In this document: positions 56,001-64,000 of the stretch, one piece after another
Numbering within the stretch: position 1 is the first letter of the stretch
Layout: the number at the start of each line of letters is the position of its first letter
NCBI GenBank assembly: GCA_037127255.1
Contig: JBANSL010000019.1
Coordinates: 17,197,001 to 17,261,000 of the forward strand
DNA: 64,000 bases
Source: Persicaria tinctoria
Taxonomy: Eukaryota > Streptophyta > Magnoliopsida > Caryophyllales > Polygonaceae
Reading direction: 5' to 3'
The notes under the pieces: generated by a model
Seen by the model: only the letters and a program-made list of their open reading frames with translations
Databases searched by the model: none
What the model was told of the DNA's origin: nothing
Made by a program: the position numbers and the translations under genes

Positions 56001-58476
56001 ATCACGATCTCCTTTACAGCGTAGATCAAGATCACCTTTACAGCGTAGATCAAGATCACCTAGACGGCGTCGCTCACCTTCCCCATGGAGGCGTCGATCA
56101 CCATCTCTTAGGCGGCGGCGGCGCTCACCTTCTCCCTGGAGGCGTCGTTCACGCTCTCCACGGCGTCGACGGTCTCCTTCTCCATGGAGGCGAAGGGCAC
56201 TATCTCCAAGGCGACGTAGATCACCATCTCCTGTGAGAAGGCATCGAAAAAGGTCACCATCTTCTTCTTCAAGTCCAGTTAGACGCAGGCCAGCCTCTCC
56301 ATCTAGACGCAGGTCTCCTCCATCCAGGCGCAAGTCTCCTTCTCTGTCCAGCCACAGGTCTCCTTCCCCACCCAGGCGTAGGTCACCTTCCCCGCCCAGG
56401 CTTAGGTCTCCTTCCCCGCCCAGGCGTAGGTCTCCTTCCCCACCCAGGCATGGGTCTCCTTCCCCACCCAGGCGTAGGTCTTCTTCCCCACCCAGGCATA
56501 GGTCCCCTTCTCCATCCAGGCGCAGGATGCCCTCTCCATTGAAACACAGGTCTCCCTCTCCATCTGGAGCCAGGTCTCTATCTCCTGTTAGTGGGTCACC
56601 TTCTCCTGTCAAACGGAAGGTACCTATATCTGCTCATCCGAGGTCTCCTAATCAACCAGACAGATCGTCTTCCCCCCATAGTCGGAGCTCATCATCTCCT
56701 GTTCGGCGTAGATCTGAATCACCTTCTGCAATGGAGCTGCCGAAGCTTAATAAGGCTCCATCCCAGTCTCCTACAGACAAACTGAGGTGATTTCTCAGTA
56801 ACCATTATTTGACATTTTGAATTTTTGGCAGTCTGCCTCTTTTGCATCCCCATGGCTTGATCTGCTTGCATGGGTGTTTGATTTCAACATTGTTGCATGA
56901 GTTATCTCTTCTTACTCCTTATTGTGTTGTACTAATAAAGCACATTTTAATCTGTTTGTTTCATAAAATGGTGGCACAGGAGCCGTAATAAGAGCTCTCC
57001 TTCTTACTACCATACTCGGAAAGAAAGGAATGCAAGCCCTGATGAGGTGCACAAACGACAAGACTCTGCAAGGCGCAATGGCTCAAAATCTCCTCACTCC
57101 AAGGATCAGACTCTGAGTGAGAAGAGGTTGGTGTTCCTAACTGTCGACTCACCTGTCAATAAATGGGTGTGTTATTTATTGATTTAGAGGAAGTCAACTT
57201 GCATGATTTAAAGGAAACAAAAATTGTCAGGTGCAACTGTTAAGAGATTTATTGGTTCATTTCGCAAGAGGAATCATAAACTGTTGTCCAATTAGTATGA
57301 TAACTTCTTATGAATATTTAATGTTTTTTAAATAATTATGGCTGCTGCAGGGAGGACAAAGAATATAAAAGCAAGTCGTCACGGAGATCTGTTCCCTCAC
57401 CAAGACGCAAAAGTTTGGATATTCCTGGACAGCCAGCTAGTCAGCATCATCATGATGATATTTATTTGAAAAATAAAGAGAAAGAGGCCAAAAGGTAGTT
57501 TTATCCTGCATTACACATGATCATGATTTCTTCAGCTTATGAAATTTCCTGTGGCACAAACATGATGTGCAATTGTTTTGATTTGCCACATTTACTTTTA
57601 ATTATTTCTTTTCAATTTGAAAATCTATCATCCAATGGTGGAAGACCACATAGAAGGCAACAGGGTATGCTCTCGTCTTTCCATGACCTCTTGAATTTTC
57701 AGAATTTCCGTCGTTCCATCCCTGTGAGGGCAGAGAACCCACCTTGGTGATCTTGATTACACACACATACACACACTTGTTGCATCCCTGTGGGGGCAGA
57801 GAATCCACCTGGGTGATCTTGATTACACACACACACACTTTTGTTGCTCCCATAACATTTATTCCTCTTTCTTGGCAGAGAGAAAATCCTCACAAAGGAG
57901 GCTACTGGCTTTAGAAATTCTATGGATGATATTAACTCCTCCCTTGAGAAGCCTGTTGTGTTGCCTTCCCGAGATGATCAGAAAGAGGGTGAAGCAGCAT
58001 TGAAGCTGATGAAGAAAGATGGTTTGAACAGTCCGACTATGGATTCTTCTGGATCTGAAGGAAGTGATAAGCACAGAGCTACACTTGCTAAGAAGAGGAA
58101 GCATAGGAAATCAAGTCGCCGTGAAGTAGGTTCAGAAACTTCAAGTGATGATTCTGACGTAGAAGATAAAAAGGAAGCTAAGAGACGAAGAAAAGAAGAG
58201 AAGAAATTGCGAAAAGAGGAGAGAAGGCGTCGTCGTGAGGAAAGAAGACGGCGCAAGGATGGAAAGCGGGCAAACAAGAAAAGGAGGAGGTCAAAAGATA
58301 GTGACACAATGTCCTCTGACTCTGAAAAACGTGAGAATAATGTCAATGCTTATAGTAGAGACCAAGTGAAGCAAACGTATTCATCTGATGAGGAAGAATC
58401 CCAGAAGAAACTTGAGAATGAATTGCGTGAGAAGGCTATTCAGAACCTTAAAGCAAAGAAGGGAATCAGTCGCTAA
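53023..58476 (+). CDS. SRRM1-like splicing co-activator (PWI domain plus RS repeats)
   Basis: Twelve exons with GT-AG introns: 53023-53043, 53167-53256, 53348-53470, 53785-53952, 54042-54125, 54265-54392, 55321-55368, 55463-55516, 55740-56786, 56980-57126, 57351-57494 and 57879-58476, giving 883 residues. The N-terminus (MSGGFFRGTSAEQDTRF, then PWIAKRVTELLGFEDEVLI and FIYGLLEEK) is the PWI nucleic-acid-binding domain, residues about 25-125. Exon 9 is an arginine-serine domain with repeated RRRSPSPP units. The last exon is acidic and then Lys/Arg-rich. Nuclear pre-mRNA splicing and 3'-end processing roles are inferred from animal SRRM1/SRm160. The start ATG is followed by the family's PWI layout; all frames join without a break. 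Confidence 0.95.
53055..53081 (+). repeat. TTC microsatellite in intron 1
   Basis: About nine TTC units just after the first donor site. Confidence 0.95.
54829..54879. mobile_element. Very short Stowaway-like MITE in intron 6
   Basis: CTCCCTCCGTTC at the left and GAACGGAGGTAG at the right are inverted ends of Stowaway elements, only about 27 bases apart. This is an extreme deletion derivative. Confidence 0.6.
57716..57846 (+). repeat. Two tandem copies of a ~65-bp unit in intron 11
   Basis: The unit runs from CATCCCTGTG, through GGCAGAGAA and GGTGATCTTGATTACACACAC, to TTGTTG, twice (57716-57782, 57783-57846). The CA-dinucleotide part varies in length between copies. Confidence 0.9.
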
Positions 58477-60944
58477 TTTTGCTGCTGCTGTTGCTGCTGC
58501 TGCTGGATCTGGGGATGCACTTTCAATTTATTATGAATGATATTATGAAGTTTTTTTTTTTGCCTTTATCGCATTTGTACTTGTGCTTGACATTGCTATA
58601 ATGTACTTCATAGTTCCTTAATGTAGTCTTTTACTGCTGGCAGCTAAATGGGTAATTGAGGATTTCTGAGATAATCTGATGATGACTGGAACTGTATGCA
58701 GAATTTTCTGCTTGGTATTCCGGTAATAACTGCTTCCCATTAGCTGCTAACCTTCTGCTTTGTTTTTGAAGTATTTTGTCCAGCTGTGTTTTTGCGTGTT
58801 CTTCCTTGAGATCATTTACTGGAGTCTCTTTTGCTGTGTTCATTTTGATGTTGTAATTGAGTGTTAACAATGTTACCAATTCTGATCATATGCTATGCCA
58901 TAAAAGGTTTTTCCTATTATACATCATGTATATTTCATACTAAATTGTCTTTTTGGTTAATTGATTGATGATAGATTTTCAGCTGTGTAAGTGGGCAGTA
59001 GCAGTGAAGATCTACTAGATGATATTGCTGGGGTAAGGTATTTGAAATTCTCTTGTAGGATCTTTTAGAGTAAGTTATGGAATTTTGATTATGGAAACTG
59101 ATTGACTTCTGACCCTTTTGTTCTTCTAATGCTACTAGTTGGTTGGTAACGTTTGGTAGCAGCCTGAATGCCTGATACTTCTTCATGCTTTTTTTTGAGT
59201 CATTGTTCATTAGTCTTAATTCCTGGATTATCTCATTAGGTATGAACTATATTATATTGGTATCTCATTGTTCATTAGTCTTAATTCCTGGACTATGGGG
59301 TTGTATGGTTCGATTGGTTGCAACTTGCAGGCGTATTTTTAGGGCTGAAGCTTGTTTACCTTTTGCATTCTGTCACTTTTGATTTTTACTTTTATTCATC
59401 GGGCAGAAGTGAAAATTTTCCTGGGAAGTTGAATGTAATATGTAGCACTGTAGCAGTATATCCTAGTGTTCCATAAGCATTGAACATATGCAACTCTTTC
59501 TGAACACATCTTGCTGTGTGAGACTGCATTTTTCTAACATAGCTCGTCTTTCCCTTTCCTGTATTGGAGCTGATATTAGGTTGCCTTGAACAGACATCTA
59601 TTTGGACTGGTATGTGATCCATTCTGTCTTTCTGATTATGGATATATGTATTATATGGAGGTTTTGAAAGCATATTGTTTCATCCCTGTATATTCTCCTG
59701 TCGTGGATTGTAATACTGTTTACCTTTAAGAAGTGTTGGGATGGATGTTTTGCATGAATCATAATTTTCTAATCTTCGGTTTCTCCTCAGTTGTGAATGG
59801 GGATATTATTGAATATTGATACTTTTGCTTGCATAGGTATATAGTATTTTGTGTTCCCCTGTTTCTAATTGCATTGACCGAAAATATCACAGCAGTTTGA
59901 GATTGAGTTCTATCATGAATTTTTGGTTATGGGTCACATATATTTTGCCACTAAAATTGTCCAGTCAATTGCTGATGCAATTTTTGTTCCTTGTTACATA
60001 GAACATGATGAGGAGGGATGTGTTAGCTAAAAAATATCTGGCATTTTGTTCTGCATGAGGTAAAAGTGTTTGCCTTGCAAAACTTAGATATGCAGTTGGT
60101 CTTCGCTGAACTCTTTGGATATTTTGGACTTGCACAGTTGCACTTTCATTCCTTTTGCTGGTTTCGTTTTTTAGCTCATTGATTGATGACTGATTGATGA
60201 TTCCCCCTTTGCTGCCTGCTTATTAAACACTTATTTTAACTTGTCTGATTCTGAGGACTGATTGGTGATTCCCTTTGATTCGGATGTTTGGTTTTTGTCT
60301 CTGCTTGTGCTGTTCTTGTCAAATATGCAATCATGCATGACGTTTGCATCTAGATTATGGATATGCATTGCACATGGCCTTGTGAGGTTGAGTGCAGTAG
60401 AAACCCGGCAATAAGGTGCTCTTCCCATCTTTGAGAGGTTAGCGTAGAAGCCGGAAATCAAAGCCTAAACCGCCTTGCCTTGTGTGTTGATTGATGTCCC
60501 TTTGTATGTAAAGAAATGTCGTAAGGTTCCCCTGGCATGGTTTCTTGAGTATGTTTGTTTGTATTTTATGAAATGGCATATGGTTCCCCTGGCATGGTTT
60601 CGTGGATGTGTTTAATTTGGCACGCTTGATACGAAGCGACTGCTTAGTTTTGATTCTAAAATTGAAAGGTTTAGAACCAAAGCTTATAAATTAAAGTGAG
60701 AAGTGAGATTATCTTAAGTTCTTAACAAACCAACATACTTGGATAAGCCCTTAGTATATCACTCTCGGGCGAGTTTCCAACATCAGGTTGTTTAAAGCGG
60801 GTAAAATTATTGTACTTGAAGTTGGATTAATCCTGCTTTTACCGTACTCCGTATTTGCTAATGTGATTGAGAAGTTGAAATGAAGCAATTGTGAATTTGC
60901 GATGGCAAATTTTGGGATTTTTCAGAATAGTATCAAGGCGAAAA
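58477..60944. other. 3' UTR of the SRRM1-like gene and intergenic DNA
   Basis: A GCT/CTG-rich stretch (58481-58506) directly follows the stop. Two 27-base direct repeats occur at 59204-59230 and 59266-59292, and GGTTCCCCTGGCATGGTTTC occurs at about 60525 and 60582. No second gene was recognised. Confidence 0.5.
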
Positions 60945-61785
60945 TGCATAAAACCACCATTTATTTAGGTTTGTTTGCAAATAATCATCCTTTATTCAAA
61001 AGTTCGTAAATAACCATCCATTATATACAATTTGGTTATAACTAACTACCCATACCCACTTTTTTGTTTGTTAAACCTCACTTAAGTTAGTAGGAAAAGA
61101 CAATTATATCCATAACCTTTTAATCTTCTACATATTTATTTATATTAGTCATATAACCAAATCAAATTTCCAATCTAATTAGCCAAATAGAGAGAGAGGG
61201 AGGAGGGAGATATGAGCGATCCCTCGAACAAGACCCGATGAACACCAGGAAGTTTCACCAGAGGTTGTCGGGTCAACTCGGGTAAAATTTATGTGTCGGG
61301 TTTGGTCGGGTCGTGTCGGATTCGGTCAAAAAGAATCTCAGATTGGTCGGGTTTCAGTTTGAATCGGGTTGGATTCATTTGGGATTTCTGTCAAATCGGG
61401 TCGGGCTCGTTTGAGTTTAGGAGTGACAGTAAAATAGGAGGAAAAAGAGAGAAATATAGGAAGAAAATTTTATTGGGAGAGAATGAAATTTCAAGGATAT
61501 TCAGGTTGGGTTGGAAGTCGGGTCTTGTTGGGTTGGAAGTTGGGTCTAGTTTGAGGCGAATCTGGGTGAGTTGGGTTTGTCTGTATTCGGGTCAAAATCG
61601 GTCGGGCTCATTTTCGATTTGGGTGAGTCGGTCGAGTTTCTCGGGTCAGGTCAAATATTACCAGCTCTAAGTATGGATGGATAGTTGCAACCAATTTATA
61701 TATAATGAGCGGTTATTTGCAAACATTGGAATAAAGGGTGGTTATTTGCAAACAATCCTGAATAAATAGATTTTCACCTAATATA
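60945..61785. mobile_element. TIR element with ~90-bp inverted ends and a TCGGGT-rich centre
   Basis: The left end (CATTTATTTAGGTTTGTTTG, then CAAATAATCATCCTTTATTC) and right end (GGTTATTTGCAAACAATCC, then TGAATAAATAGATTTTCACC) are inverted copies over about 90 bases. The centre (61265-61660) is built from TCGGGT/TCGGGTT words. The 125-codon plus-strand ORF over the centre is a by-product of the repeats. No transposase is present. Confidence 0.65.
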
Positions 61786-62424
61786 ACTAAGGTGAAACTA
61801 ATTAAAATAATCCAACCTTTGGAGGGGTGTTAAAAAAATATCCCTACCTTTTAACTGTAAGAAAAATAACCTGACTTTTTGAGGAGATGTTAACAAAATA
61901 TCCCGACTCATTTTTTCGACCATAAATTGAGTCAAAACAATGATATAAAATTGGTTAAATAATCTCATTCTCATTAAAATAAATCAATATCATTCAAAAT
62001 TAACCAAAATCTTAATTTTGTCAATTATATGTCATCATTTTCGCTCATATTTATAGTCGTAAAAACAATTGGGATATTTTGTTACCATTTCCCCCAAAGG
62101 TCGGGTTATTTTTGTTACTGTTGAAAGGTGGAGATATTTCTCCATTAAAATTCTATAATTAGGCACGGAAAGAAACGAGTTAGCACGTATTTTTTTACAA
62201 CACTCATGAGTCATGGCGTTTGGTGTACCGTGTACGAGTATAAGTCGCGGAAAGACATATGATGACTGGCAGTTGAACAACCAACTACGTACTTGGTTGA
62301 AGCTACTCACATATATATCCTTATCACGTGATTCATATATATATATATACATTTCATTGATCCATTTTTAGTTTTACATTGCGGGCAGTTGAGGAGAGTG
62401 ACACAACACCAACAATTGATTCAG
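61786..62424 (+). other. AT-rich upstream region of the dehydrogenase gene
   Basis: AT-rich, with a (TA)n stretch at 62335-62349. A likely 5' UTR lies just before the ATG at 62425. No other gene is seen. Confidence 0.5.
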
Positions 62425-63661
<1,237 letters not shown>

Positions 63662-63736
63662 CAGGAAAGATTTACCCACCTAGAGGCTGGAGTCTGGAGA
63701 TGATGATGCATCCTTTTTTATCTGCAGCTTTCTTAT

Positions 63737-63743
63737 ATAAATA
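63737..63743 (+). terminator. Likely poly(A) signal of the dehydrogenase gene
   Basis: TAAATAAAG, about 77 bases after the stop codon, is the only AATAAA nearby. Confidence 0.5.
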
Positions 63744-63990
63744 AAGATCTATTCAATCTTCACCAATTGATGAGGAAATTGAAGTTGGTTCAGGTTGTTC
63801 ATTCAGCTAGAGGTTAAGATATATGATAACATAAAGAAGAAAATGTGTTGTTTTGTTTTGAAATTGGAATTCAGCTGATGTACAACACAATTTAGGATTA
63901 ATGTTCTATATAGATTAGTGAGTTATTCTAATAGAATTTCATGACTCGATAATTGGGAAATTTATATTTACTTGCTAATTTGTTTTTTTA

Positions 63991-64000
63991 TACTCCCTCC
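63991..64000. mobile_element. Possible start of a Stowaway-like MITE at the window edge
   Basis: The window ends TATACTCCCTCC, the typical TA plus CTCCCTCC start of Stowaway elements; the rest is outside. Confidence 0.4.

Noticed and set aside
55923..56612. 229-codon minus-strand ORF with Gly-Glu-Asp-Leu repeats
   Set aside because: It is the antisense of the RS-repeat exon of the SRRM1-like gene.
61293..61670. 125-codon plus-strand ORF
   Set aside because: It lies in the TCGGGT repeats of a TIR element and has no domain.

Overview
The window is plant nuclear DNA, most likely from a eudicot with a repeat-rich genome. It is AT-rich, carries GT-AG introns, and holds copia and gypsy retrotransposons, a LINE, tRNA-derived SINEs, several MITEs and an integrated plant pararetrovirus. 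Two host genes can be read end to end, both on the plus strand at the right: an SRRM1-type PWI/RS splicing co-activator (53023-58476, 12 exons) and a tropinone-reductase-like short-chain dehydrogenase (62425-63661, 5 exons). Scraps of other host genes lie among the repeats: a TGA-type bZIP leucine zipper (22703-22906), one ARF GTPase exon (30507-30583) and an unidentified exon (43047-43188).

Layout. 1-7160: Sirevirus-like Ty1/copia element on the minus strand with near-complete gag and pol; its 3' LTR runs off the left edge. 7160-9469: unassigned retroelement-like DNA with two hairpin-forming repeat arrays. 9470-10831: solo gypsy LTR. 11343-11592: SINE. 12094-12427: small frameshifted coding gene. 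13125-14160: MITE and a diverged tandem duplication. 14338-21258: Athila/Tat-like gypsy element with TTCAG target duplications, sitting in a LINE, whose inside is inverted relative to its outer ends. 21264-22320: rest of that LINE. 24056-24783: Tourist/Harbinger-like element. 24895-30120: gag-only LTR element (TR-GAG type) with 989-bp LTRs and GATTG target duplications.

30888-40110: rearranged endogenous caulimovirid with inverted promoter copies. Its movement protein, coat region, protease/RT/RNase H and downstream ORFs are all recognisable; they are broken by a frameshift, a stop codon and a retroposon insertion. 40111-44049: retroelement-like and empty DNA. 44050-50193: decayed copia element with LTRs of about 125 bp, CATTC target duplications and no gag, itself split by a Mutator-like insertion flanked by AT and AG microsatellites. 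50824-52619: two MITEs and a second SINE. 52800-64000: the gene-bearing end, with a further TIR element at 60945-61785.

The strongest unexplained signals are RNA-level or structural. (i) A hairpin with an identical 14-nt loop and co-varying arms occurs in two different LTR elements. (ii) A second co-varying hairpin beside the polypurine tract is repeated four times in the Athila-like element. (iii) That same element has had its inside inverted between its LTRs. (iv) A pair of mutually similar small ORFs lies between the viral RT and the downstream viral gene, linked by overlapping stop and start codons. (v) A palindromic 12-mer recurs eight times across the first copia element. (vi) The dehydrogenase gene has a GT-AT intron.
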